Shown in pieces: positions 1 through 5,118 of a stretch of 5,118 bases of DNA. Below the pieces are notes generated by a model that was given only the letters and a program-made list of their open reading frames with translations, did no database searches and was not told the origin of the DNA. The position numbers and the translations under genes were made by a program. The stretch lies in contig JAJRST010000645.1 of assembly GCA_024278645.1 (NCBI GenBank), positions 1 through 5,118 on the forward strand, in the 5' to 3' direction. The stretch's first letter is position 1, and each line of letters starts with the position of its first letter. This DNA is from a bacterium (GTDB lineage: Bacteria > Zhuqueibacterota > Zhuqueibacteria > Residuimicrobiales > Krinioviventaceae).

Positions 1-342
1 GTCATTGGCAACACAGCGGAAAACCTGAAAGCCGCCGCCGCCGGCGAGAACGAAGAGTGGACCGAGCTTTACCCGACATTCGCCGACATTGCCCAGGAAG
101 AGGGATTTGCCGACGTTGCCAAGGCGTTTCGAATGATTGCCAAGGTGGAAGAGCAGCACGAAAAACGCTATCTGAAACTGCTGGAGAACCTGGAAACCGG
201 CGTCGTTTTCGAAAAGGACGGACCCGTGTACTGGATGTGCCGCAACTGCGGCTTTATCCACAAAGGCAAAAAAGCGCCGAAACAGTGTCCGGCCTGCCTG
301 CACCCGCAGTCTTATTTCGAAATAAAGCCCGAAAATTACTAA
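1..342 (+). CDS. rbr: Rubrerythrin, C-terminal part (5' end outside window)
   Basis: Rubrerythrins are cytoplasmic non-haem iron proteins that reduce hydrogen peroxide in anaerobes, using a diiron four-helix bundle fed with electrons by a C-terminal rubredoxin-like centre. The frame is open from base 1 and gives 113 residues ending in TAA. Visible parts, in window residue numbers: a helix with E16 and E19 (GENEEW) and one with E51 and E54 (EEQHEKRY), matching two of the diiron ligand pairs; then a rubredoxin-type Fe(Cys)4 domain with C80-x-x-C83 and C96-x-x-C99. Compared with the usual length of about 190 residues, roughly 78 N-terminal residues, holding the remaining diiron ligands, lie upstream of the window. 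The ATG at 133 is an internal methionine between the ligand helices, not the start. The spacing and ending (CPAC, then FEI) are ordinary for the family. Its transcript probably ends at the terminator about 110 nt downstream. Confidence 0.93.
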   Translation, partial: VIGNTAENLKAAAAGENEEWTELYPTFADIAQEEGFADVAKAFRMIAKVEEQHEKRYLKLLENLETGVVFEKDGPVYWMCRNCGFIHKGKKAPKQCPACLHPQSYFEIKPENY

Positions 343-452
343 GCCCTGACGTGAGAGCCGCGCGCCGAAGCGGCAACGTTTCACTTGCAAAAATGTCAAT
401 AATTACTAAATTCCGATATGAGAATAACGGCGCATCTCAACAAAGGTTGCAC

Positions 453-498
453 AAGGTGCGGAATCGAGGCGCAAGCCGTCGATTCGGCGCCTTTTTTT
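453..498 (+). terminator. Rho-independent terminator with GCAA tetraloop
   Basis: An imperfect stem closes over bases 453-493. The outer 7 bp pair 453-459 with 487-493 and include one G-U pair. A G-G mismatch (460/486) follows, then 7 bp (GAATCGA 461-467 with TCGATTC 479-485), a bulged G at 478, and 3 bp (GGC/GCC) closed by a GCAA (GNRA) loop at 471-474. A T-run fills 492-498. Stem, tight loop and T-run together are typical of an intrinsic terminator on the + strand. It would end the rubrerythrin transcript and shield the peptidase gene from read-through. Confidence 0.85.
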
Positions 499-506
499 GT
501 ATAGCG

Positions 507-512
507 TATAAT
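507..512 (+). promoter_or_regulatory. Candidate -10 box (TATAAT) for the peptidase gene
   Basis: A perfect sigma-70-type TATAAT lies 40 nt before the peptidase start, which would give a leader of roughly 30 nt. No convincing -35 hexamer is found: the position 17 nt upstream falls inside the terminator stem and reads TCGGCG. There is no extended TGn motif either. The placement just after a terminator and before a gene supports it; the missing -35 keeps it tentative. Confidence 0.4.
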
Positions 513-542
513 AAAGAACAATACAACCATCACCTGTAAAAA

Positions 543-547
543 GGGGG
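543..547 (+). promoter_or_regulatory. Ribosome binding site, peptidase gene
   Basis: AAGGGGG (541-547) is a purine-rich Shine-Dalgarno-like site. It lies 4 nt before the ATG at 552 and 10 nt before a second in-frame ATG at 558, so either could be used. Both starts keep the whole signal peptide and differ by two residues only. Confidence 0.6.
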
Positions 548-551
548 CATT

Positions 552-623
552 ATGACAATGGACCGGGTCGTTTTCACGTTCATTCTTCTTGTTATCTTTC
601 TTTTATCCGCGGCGGTTTACGCC
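552..623 (+). other. Sec signal peptide of the M16C peptidase
   Basis: The first 24 residues have a charged start, a hydrophobic stretch of about 15 residues rich in Leu, Ile, Val and Phe, and a small-residue A-x-A-type site (VYA, residues 22-24) before Glu25. This predicts signal peptidase I cleavage and places the enzyme outside the cytoplasm, unlike the mitochondrial and plastid PreP proteins that define the family. Confidence 0.8.
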
Positions 624-1808
624 GAGCTTTCCAAAGGAGATTCCGTTCACGGCTTTAAACTCGTTGAAAAACGGTTCGTGCAGGAAGTAAACGCCGAGTG
701 TTTTTACTTTGAGCACATTAAAAGCGGCGCTCGTCTGTTAAAAATCGCCGCAAGGGATGCCAACAAGACCTTCAGCATCGCCTTTAAAACCATCCCCGAA
801 TGCGACTGCGGCACGCCGCACATTCTGGAGCATTCGGTGCTCAACGGCTCGAAACACTTTCCGGTAAAAAGTCCGTTTGACGTCCTGGCCAAAGGCTCGC
901 TCAACACCTTTCTCAACGCCATGACCGGCAGCGACATCACCATCTACCCGGTGGCCAGCATTAACGACAAGGATTATTTCAATTTAATGCACGTTTACCT
1001 GGACGCCGTTTTTTATCCGCGCATTTATGACGATCCCCGCATTTTGCAGCAGGAAGGCTGGCACTACGAGCTTTTGAGCAAAGACAGCGACATTGTCTAC
1101 AAGGGCGTGGTCTACAACGAAATGAAGGGCGCTTTTTCCAGCCCGACGCGCGAACTGAGCTACCAGGTGTACAAACACCTGTTTCCCGATTCTCCTTACG
1201 GCTTTTCCTCCGGCGGCTATCCCAGCGCCATTCCCCGGTTGACCTACGAGGACTTTATCAATTTTCATAAAAAGTACTACCACCCGTCCAACAGCTACAT
1301 TTTTCTTTATGGCGACGCCGATCTGAACAAAGAGCTGGAGTTCATTGATCGGGAATATTTAGCGCATTTTGAAAAATCCGACGCCGTCGCCGAACTGCCG
1401 CTGCAAAAGCCGTTCGAAAAAATGAAAAAGGTGGTCGCCTCCTACCCCCTGCCCAAGGACAGCGACGCCTCCAATCAAACCTATCTGACGCTGAATTACG
1501 TCGTCGGTCGGGGCGATGATCGCGCCCTGGTCATGGCGTTGCGTGTATTGCGCCAAGCGCTTATCAGCCGGGAATCGGCGCCCATTCGTCTGGCGTTGCA
1601 AAAAGCGGGCATTGGCCGCGAAGTGAGCGGCAGCATCGACGATATTAAGCAGAATGTTTTCCAAATACGGGTGCAAAACGCCAACCCCGAGGATGCGGAT
1701 AAATTTTACAACATTGTTCAGGAAACCCTGCGCGATGTGCTGAAAAAAGGTCTGGACAAGGAAGCGGTGGAAGGGGCGATCAACCGCATGGAGTTCCGTC
1801 TGCGCTAA
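552..1808 (+). CDS. N-terminal fragment of the M16C peptidase (signal peptide and zinc-binding half)
   Basis: This is the 418-residue product expected if the TAA is obeyed. Residues 1-24 form a signal peptide: a basic start (MDR), a hydrophobic core (FTFILLVIFLLSAA) and an AVYA cleavage site before E25. No lipobox cysteine is present. Residues about 45-225 are the catalytic M16 domain with HxxEH at 90-94 and ligand E190, the 100-residue H-to-E distance found in PreP enzymes. From about residue 229 (LTYEDFINFHKKYYHPSN) a second M16-type domain starts and runs into the stop. The fragment keeps all zinc ligands but lacks the end of its second domain, the helical linker, and the half bearing the substrate-binding Arg/Tyr pair. 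From family structure I infer that alone it would be inactive or unstable. Treat it as part of the broken 552-3539 gene and not as a natural short peptidase. Confidence 0.75.
   Translation: MTMDRVVFTFILLVIFLLSAAVYAELSKGDSVHGFKLVEKRFVQEVNAECFYFEHIKSGARLLKIAARDANKTFSIAFKTIPECDCGTPHILEHSVLNGSKHFPVKSPFDVLAKGSLNTFLNAMTGSDITIYPVASINDKDYFNLMHVYLDAVFYPRIYDDPRILQQEGWHYELLSKDSDIVYKGVVYNEMKGAFSSPTRELSYQVYKHLFPDSPYGFSSGGYPSAIPRLTYEDFINFHKKYYHPSNSYIFLYGDADLNKELEFIDREYLAHFEKSDAVAELPLQKPFEKMKKVVASYPLPKDSDASNQTYLTLNYVVGRGDDRALVMALRVLRQALISRESAPIRLALQKAGIGREVSGSIDDIKQNVFQIRVQNANPEDADKFYNIVQETLRDVLKKGLDKEAVEGAINRMEFRLR
1806..1808 (+). other. Premature in-frame TAA (codon 419)
   Basis: The stop falls in a conserved helix: EFRLR before it, then GDDAQKGLTYNFQ after it in the same frame. 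The usual family sequence has LRE at this point, so the ancestral codon was most likely GAA. The real gene ends in the window (340-342, 3537-3539, 4925-4927) are all TAA, which argues against reassignment of TAA in this organism. Selenocysteine (TGA) and pyrrolysine (TAG) recoding do not apply. Confidence 0.9.
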
Positions 1809-2090
1809 GGCGACGACGCGCAAAAGGGCCTGACCTACAACTTTCAGGCGCTCGCCGGCTGGTTTTATGCGGAGAATCCTTTTCTCAGTCTTGAATACGA
1901 GCAGCCTCTGGCCCAAGTCAAAACCGCGCTGACCAGCAATTACCTGGAATCGATCATTGAAAAGTACCTGCTCGACAACCCGCATTCGCTGCTGCTGACG
2001 CTGCAACCGGAGCCGGGCCTGGAGCAGAAAAACAACGAGGCCATCGCCGCGGAATGCGCCGAGTATAAAAAATCCCTTTCCGAGAAGCAA

Positions 2091-3539
2091 TTGCAGGAAC
2101 TGATCAAGCAGACGCAGGAGTTGGTCGAGTACCAGAAACAGGAAGATTCGCCGGAGGCGCTGGCGACCATCCCCATGCTGGCGCTCAAGGACATCAACCC
2201 CAAGTCGGAATGGTGGCAAGTTCGCGAAATGAAAATCGCCGACGTCAAAACGCTGCACTATGCCGCCTTTACGAACAATGTCGTTTACGTCGACTTTTAT
2301 TTTGACATGCGCGTTTTGCCGCAGGAATTAATTCCCTACGCGGCATTGTTATCCGATGTACTGGCGAAATTAAACACCCGGAATTATTCCTTTGGCGACC
2401 TGGACAAGGCGCTGAGCATTCACACGGGCGGTTTTGACGTCTATCTCAACACCTATCTGGAGGAACTGAACGACGCCAATCTCCTCCCCAAATTCATCGT
2501 TTCCTCAAAGGCGATGAATGCAAAGCTGGATAAACTGTTTGAACTGGGCGGAGAGATTATCAACAGCACGATTTATAACGACAAGGAACGGCTCAAAGCG
2601 GTGTTGACGCGCAAACAATCCCGCCTGGATGCCAGCATAAAACGCAACGGCCTGGGCTACGCCCGTACGCGCTTGGCCTCCTATTTCAGCAACGAGGGCT
2701 TGTTCGACGAGATCACCAACGGCGCCGAGTACTATTGGTTTATCACCGAACTTGTCGACAATTTTGACGCCCGGGCGGAGACGATCATCCAAAACCTGCA
2801 AAAAACGGCGGCGTTGCTGTTTTCGCGGCAAAACATGATCGTCGCGGTTACCTGCGATGATGCGGACATGCCGGTTTTCTCCGGCGGTCTGAAGCCGTTC
2901 GTCGCAAACCTGCCCGATGCGCACAGGCCGACGACGGCGTGGAACTTTCATTTTGAAAAAAAGAATGAAGGCCTTGTCACCGCTTCCAAGGTGCAATATG
3001 TGTTACAGGGCTGGGATATCAAGCAGCTCGGTTACGAATGGAACGGCGTCATGCGCGTGCTGAACCAGGTGCTGTCACAAGATTACTTGCAGAACACGAT
3101 TCGCGTTGTCGGCGGCGCCTACGGAGGCTTTAGCTCCTTTTCGCCGTCGGGCCGCGCTTACTTTGCCTCCTATCGCGACCCGAACCTGAGAAAGACGCTG
3201 CAAAACTATGCAGCGACGCCGGCGTTCTTGCACGACTTTGACGCCGACGAGGCCGAAATGACGCGATTCATCATCGGCGCTATTGCGCGCATCGACCAAC
3301 CGCTGACGCCTTCTGAAAAAGGCGGCGTCGCCGTGCGCCGATACTTTGAAAAAACGACGCACGACAAGATTCAGCGCGACCGCGACGCCATGTTAGCAAC
3401 GACGGCGGCGGATATTCGCGCCATGGAAAAGATGGTCAGCGACATTCTTGCGCAAAAGGCCTGGTGCGTTTACGGCAACGAGGAGAAATTAAAATCCGAA
3501 AGCGACTTGTTCAACAAAATAGTCAAATTAATACAATAA
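2091..3539 (+). CDS. C-terminal fragment of the M16C peptidase (linker and second half)
   Basis: Homologous coding sequence resumes directly after the TAA (from 1809, same frame, 576 residues). It covers the end of the second M16-like domain and the start of the M16C-associated region (SNYLESIIEKYLLDNPHS, full-length residues 462-479). Next come a charged helical linker (about 490-535) and the second clamshell half (from TIPMLALKDI, about 540, to 995), with R851/Y857 in RVVGGAYG and the conserved SYRDPNL. The TTG at 2091 (residue 514) is only a formal start, with no convincing Shine-Dalgarno site. The first in-frame ATG is at 2175, at the beginning of the second half, with a GGAGG too far upstream (2153-2157, 17 nt). 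Neither start has a signal peptide, so a reinitiated product would stay in the cytoplasm, apart from the exported N-terminal part. Independent expression is therefore doubtful; this is best read as the rest of the interrupted gene. Confidence 0.6.
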   Translation: MQELIKQTQELVEYQKQEDSPEALATIPMLALKDINPKSEWWQVREMKIADVKTLHYAAFTNNVVYVDFYFDMRVLPQELIPYAALLSDVLAKLNTRNYSFGDLDKALSIHTGGFDVYLNTYLEELNDANLLPKFIVSSKAMNAKLDKLFELGGEIINSTIYNDKERLKAVLTRKQSRLDASIKRNGLGYARTRLASYFSNEGLFDEITNGAEYYWFITELVDNFDARAETIIQNLQKTAALLFSRQNMIVAVTCDDADMPVFSGGLKPFVANLPDAHRPTTAWNFHFEKKNEGLVTASKVQYVLQGWDIKQLGYEWNGVMRVLNQVLSQDYLQNTIRVVGGAYGGFSSFSPSGRAYFASYRDPNLRKTLQNYAATPAFLHDFDADEAEMTRFIIGAIARIDQPLTPSEKGGVAVRRYFEKTTHDKIQRDRDAMLATTAADIRAMEKMVSDILAQKAWCVYGNEEKLKSESDLFNKIVKLIQ

Positions 3540-3585
3540 AGGATATCGCGAAATTCACCTTCGTGGTTAACATTATAACAGCGGG

Positions 3586-3615
3586 CTTGTCAACCCTTTA
3601 CACCGGGATGACAAG
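3586..3615. promoter_or_regulatory. Dyad in the leader region of fabF (possible operator or RNA hairpin)
   Basis: CTTGTCA (3586-3592) and TGACAAG (3609-3615) form a perfect 7-bp inverted repeat. After an A-A mismatch the stem adds CCC (3594-3596) with GGG (3605-3607), leaving an 8-nt loop. No T-run follows on the + strand, so it is not a standard terminator for the peptidase gene. It sits 65 nt before the fabF start. A regulator-binding site or leader RNA structure is possible; I do not recognise the motif. The rest of 3540-3679 shows no gene and no convincing promoter. Confidence 0.4.
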
Positions 3616-3679
3616 TGAATGATTTTGCATCACCTCAGAAACGGCAACAGACAATTCACCTAAAAGAAAGGATCCCAAC

Positions 3680-4927
3680 ATGGAGCAAAAGCAAGTTGTC
3701 ATAACCGGAGTGGGAGCCGTATCTGCTGTTGGTATAGGCGCGGACTTTTTTTTCGACAATCTCCTCAAAGGAGTTTCAGGCATAGATCATATCAAACAGT
3801 ACGACGCATCACGGCAGACCACCCGTATTGCCGCCGAAATAAAGAATTTCAAAGCCGAGGATCACTTTAGTAAAAAAATGATCCGACGAACCGGTCGCTA
3901 CATTCAATTCGGACTGATCGCGGCAGACGAAGCGGTGAAAAATTCGGGGATCGTCCTGGGAGACGAAGATGTGACGCGCATCGGCTGCCTCTTTGCATCG
4001 GGCATCGGAGACTTTCCCATGTCCGAGTCGCAAGCCGTGGCCTTTCATCGGGAAGGCCCTGGCAAAATGAGTCCTTTTACGGTGCCGCGCGTCAGCCCCA
4101 ACATGGTCTCGGCCAACATCAGCATGGAGTTGGGATTAAAGGGACCGAGCCTCGGCCTCTCCTCGGCCTGCACCAGCGGCAGTCACGCCATCGCCCTGGC
4201 CGCCATGATGCTGCAAACCGGACATTCGGACGTCATCATTGCCGGCGCCGCCGAGTCCTGCATCTCGCCCTCGGCGGTGGAAGCGTACATCGCTCTGCGC
4301 GCCCTGTCCAGCCGCAACGACGACCCAAAACACGCCAGCAGGCCTTTCGACAAGGGCCGCGACGGCTTTGTCCTCGGCGAGGGCGCAGGCGCGTTGGTCA
4401 TGGAGACGCGAGAACATGCGGAAAAACGCGGCGCGCCGATCCTGGCGCAAGTGGCCGGCTATGCCCTGAACTGCGACGCCTATCACATTACCGCGCCGCA
4501 TCCGCAGGGCGAAGGCGCGGCCACCGCCATGATTATGGCGGTTAAAAACGCCGGGCTGACGCCGGACGATATCGATTATATCAACGCACACGGCACGTCG
4601 ACGCCCATTAACGACCCCAGCGAAACCAGCGCCATCAAGCGTGCTTTCGGAGAGCGGGCGTACGACATCCCTGTCAGTTCCATCAAATCAATGATCGGCC
4701 ACGCCCTCGGGGCCGCCGGCGCGCTGGAAGCCGTGGCGTGCGTACAGGCCATGAACGAGAATATAATGCCGCCGACGATGAACCTGGAGGAGCCGGACCC
4801 GCTGTGCGACCTCGATTACGTACCCAACAAGGCGCGCGAAAAAGAGCTGAACGTCGTGCTGTCGAACTCGTTCGGATTCGGCGGGCAGAATTGCGTGCTG
4901 GTTTTTAAAAAGGCGAACGGGAAGTAA
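3680..4927 (+). CDS. fabF: Beta-ketoacyl-[acyl-carrier-protein] synthase II (FabF/KAS II)
   Basis: FabF condenses malonyl-ACP with a growing acyl-ACP, releasing CO2, in the cytoplasmic type II fatty-acid pathway. The 415-residue product is full length for the family. It begins with the typical VVITGVGAVSAVG strand and has the whole thiolase-fold active site: nucleophile C164 (SSACTSGSHAI), H304 (NAHGTSTPIND), K336 and H341 (KSMIGHALGAAGALEA), each one position from the E. coli FabF numbering. Also present are DGFVLGEGAGALV (228-240) and the C-terminal gating loop NSFGFGGQN (396-404), where Gln replaces the more common Thr. The ATG at 3680 is supported by AAGGA at 3668-3672, 7 nt upstream, and by agreement with the family N-terminus. 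No acpP, fabG or other fatty-acid gene is seen on either side, so it may be the housekeeping enzyme or a paralogue for a special lipid; the family call itself is secure. It seems to be transcribed alone, with the repeat cluster starting 15 nt after its stop. Confidence 0.93.
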   Translation: MEQKQVVITGVGAVSAVGIGADFFFDNLLKGVSGIDHIKQYDASRQTTRIAAEIKNFKAEDHFSKKMIRRTGRYIQFGLIAADEAVKNSGIVLGDEDVTRIGCLFASGIGDFPMSESQAVAFHREGPGKMSPFTVPRVSPNMVSANISMELGLKGPSLGLSSACTSGSHAIALAAMMLQTGHSDVIIAGAAESCISPSAVEAYIALRALSSRNDDPKHASRPFDKGRDGFVLGEGAGALVMETREHAEKRGAPILAQVAGYALNCDAYHITAPHPQGEGAATAMIMAVKNAGLTPDDIDYINAHGTSTPINDPSETSAIKRAFGERAYDIPVSSIKSMIGHALGAAGALEAVACVQAMNENIMPPTMNLEEPDPLCDLDYVPNKAREKELNVVLSNSFGFGGQNCVLVFKKANGK

Positions 4928-4941
4928 AACCAACGGAAACA

Positions 4942-5014
4942 CGACGGAAATAGGAAGGACAGAAAAATGAAAACAGTAAAAATATTTCTGTCTCACATTT
5001 TTCTGTCTCTCTAA
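4942..5014. repeat. AT-rich repeat, copy 1, with inverted arms
   Basis: This is the first of two near-identical copies. The core 4957-5014 matches 5060-5118 with two substitutions and a one-base length change in an A-run; looser similarity extends the copy back to 4942. It holds a perfect 12-bp inverted repeat (GACAGAAAAATG 4958-4969 with CATTTTTCTGTC 4996-5007). A second arm pair, GACGGAAATA (4943-4952) with TATTTCTGTC (4983-4992), pairs with one G-U. The arms interleave. It starts just after fabF, so its hairpin could also form at the 3' end of the fabF mRNA, although the T-rich segment lies inside the stem and not after it. Confidence 0.85.
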
Positions 5015-5044
5015 TCTTTATTCTTATTCGCCCGGACTGAAATG

Positions 5045-5118
5045 CGACAGAAATATGGAGGACAGAAAAATAAAAACAGAAAAAAATATTTCTGTCTCAC
5101 ATTTTTCTGTCTCTCTAA
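5045..5118. repeat. AT-rich repeat, copy 2, reaching the window edge
   Basis: The second copy lies 103 nt downstream of the first. Its two arm pairs are both perfect over 11 bp: A GACAGAAATAT (5046-5056) with A' ATATTTCTGTC (5086-5096), and B GACAGAAAAAT (5061-5071) with B' ATTTTTCTGTC (5101-5111). It ends at the last base of the window at the same point (CTCTCTAA) as copy 1, so further copies may follow. The 30 nt between the copies (5015-5044) are not repeated within the window. Confidence 0.85.

Larger units (their letters stand above)
552..3539 (+). pseudogene. Secreted presequence-protease-like M16C metallopeptidase, interrupted by an in-frame TAA
   Basis: Reading through one TAA (1806-1808, codon 419) gives a continuous 995-codon frame, the usual size of the PreP/Cym1 (M16C) family. 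These zinc peptidases are clamshell-shaped: two homologous halves close around unfolded peptides and degrade them. The upstream half has the inverted zinc motif H90-I-L-E93-H94 and the distal ligand E190 in VVYNEMKG. The downstream half has the arginine/tyrosine pair R851 and Y857 in RVVGGAYG that completes the active site in PreP. The N-terminus is a Sec signal peptide, so the product is periplasmic or exported. No frameshift or second stop is seen on either side of the TAA. In relatives the FRLR sequence is normally followed by glutamate, so GAA to TAA (one G-to-T change) is the simplest origin. Explanations are a recent nonsense mutation, a sequencing error, or, less likely, readthrough. 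The gene looks monocistronic, with a terminator before it and 140 nt after it. Confidence 0.82.

Noticed and set aside
357..374. Small hairpin GCCGC/GCGGC just after the rubrerythrin stop
   Set aside because: The stem has only 5 bp with an 8-nt loop and no T-run follows; the much stronger terminator at 453-498 explains transcript ending.
57..539. 160-codon plus-strand frame overlapping the rubrerythrin end
   Set aside because: It is out of frame with the clear rubrerythrin sequence and runs through the terminator hairpin; its protein is low-complexity and Arg-rich.
1359..2258. Long minus-strand open frame of 299 codons opposite the peptidase gene
   Set aside because: It lies opposite the recognised M16C coding frame, has a composition typical of an antisense shadow (many Arg, Leu, Gln, Phe), and shows no motif.
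3572..3593. Minus-strand TTGACA (3588-3593) and TATAAT (3572-3577), both perfect hexamers
   Set aside because: The spacer is only 10 nt, too short for a sigma-70 promoter, and no minus-strand gene lies downstream of it.
3552..3661. Direct repeat AATTCACCT at 3552-3560 and 3653-3661 in the fabF upstream region
   Set aside because: Nine bases occurring twice 101 nt apart can arise by chance, and neither copy aligns with a promoter or with the dyad.
4967..5014. 15-codon ORF (MKTVKIFLSHIFLSL) with a good Shine-Dalgarno-like AGGAAGGA (4952-4959) inside repeat copy 1
   Set aside because: Copy 2 changes the ATG to ATA and adds a base that shifts the frame, so the ORF is not conserved between copies; it is most likely an accident of the inverted-repeat sequence.
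1..5118. CRISPR arrays, tRNA or rRNA genes, insertion sequences, toxin-antitoxin or defence genes
   Set aside because: No pattern of this kind was seen; the only repeats are the two copies at the 3' end, which lack the regular repeat-spacer layout of CRISPR.

Overview
The window carries parts of three unrelated genes, all on the + strand, and ends in a small repeat cluster. In order: the C-terminal part of a rubrerythrin (1-342); a 209-nt intergenic stretch with a strong intrinsic terminator and a likely promoter; a long gene for a secreted presequence-protease-like (M16C) metallopeptidase broken by one in-frame TAA (552-3539); a 140-nt intergenic stretch with an unattributed dyad; a complete fabF-type beta-ketoacyl-ACP synthase gene (3680-4927); and two copies of an AT-rich repeat with inverted arms (4942-5118, period about 103 nt).

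The source looks like a Gram-negative, anaerobic or microaerophilic bacterium of medium GC content. Rubrerythrin is typical of anaerobes, and the peptidase has a classical Sec signal peptide. Shine-Dalgarno sites and a TATAAT box look conventional. All three natural gene ends use TAA, so the standard bacterial code applies. A Desulfobacterota-like or related lineage is possible, but the sequence alone does not fix this.

The genes do not form an obvious pathway. Rubrerythrin handles peroxide in the cytoplasm, the M16C enzyme would degrade peptides outside the cytoplasm, and FabF elongates acyl-ACP in fatty-acid synthesis. A terminator lies between the first two genes and 140 nt separates the last two, so each is probably its own transcription unit.

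I do not see a new multi-gene system here. The two points most worth a second look are the single nonsense codon in an otherwise intact 995-codon peptidase frame, and the 3' repeat, whose arms are arranged A-B-A'-B' and can form either nested or crossing (pseudoknot-like) pairings.
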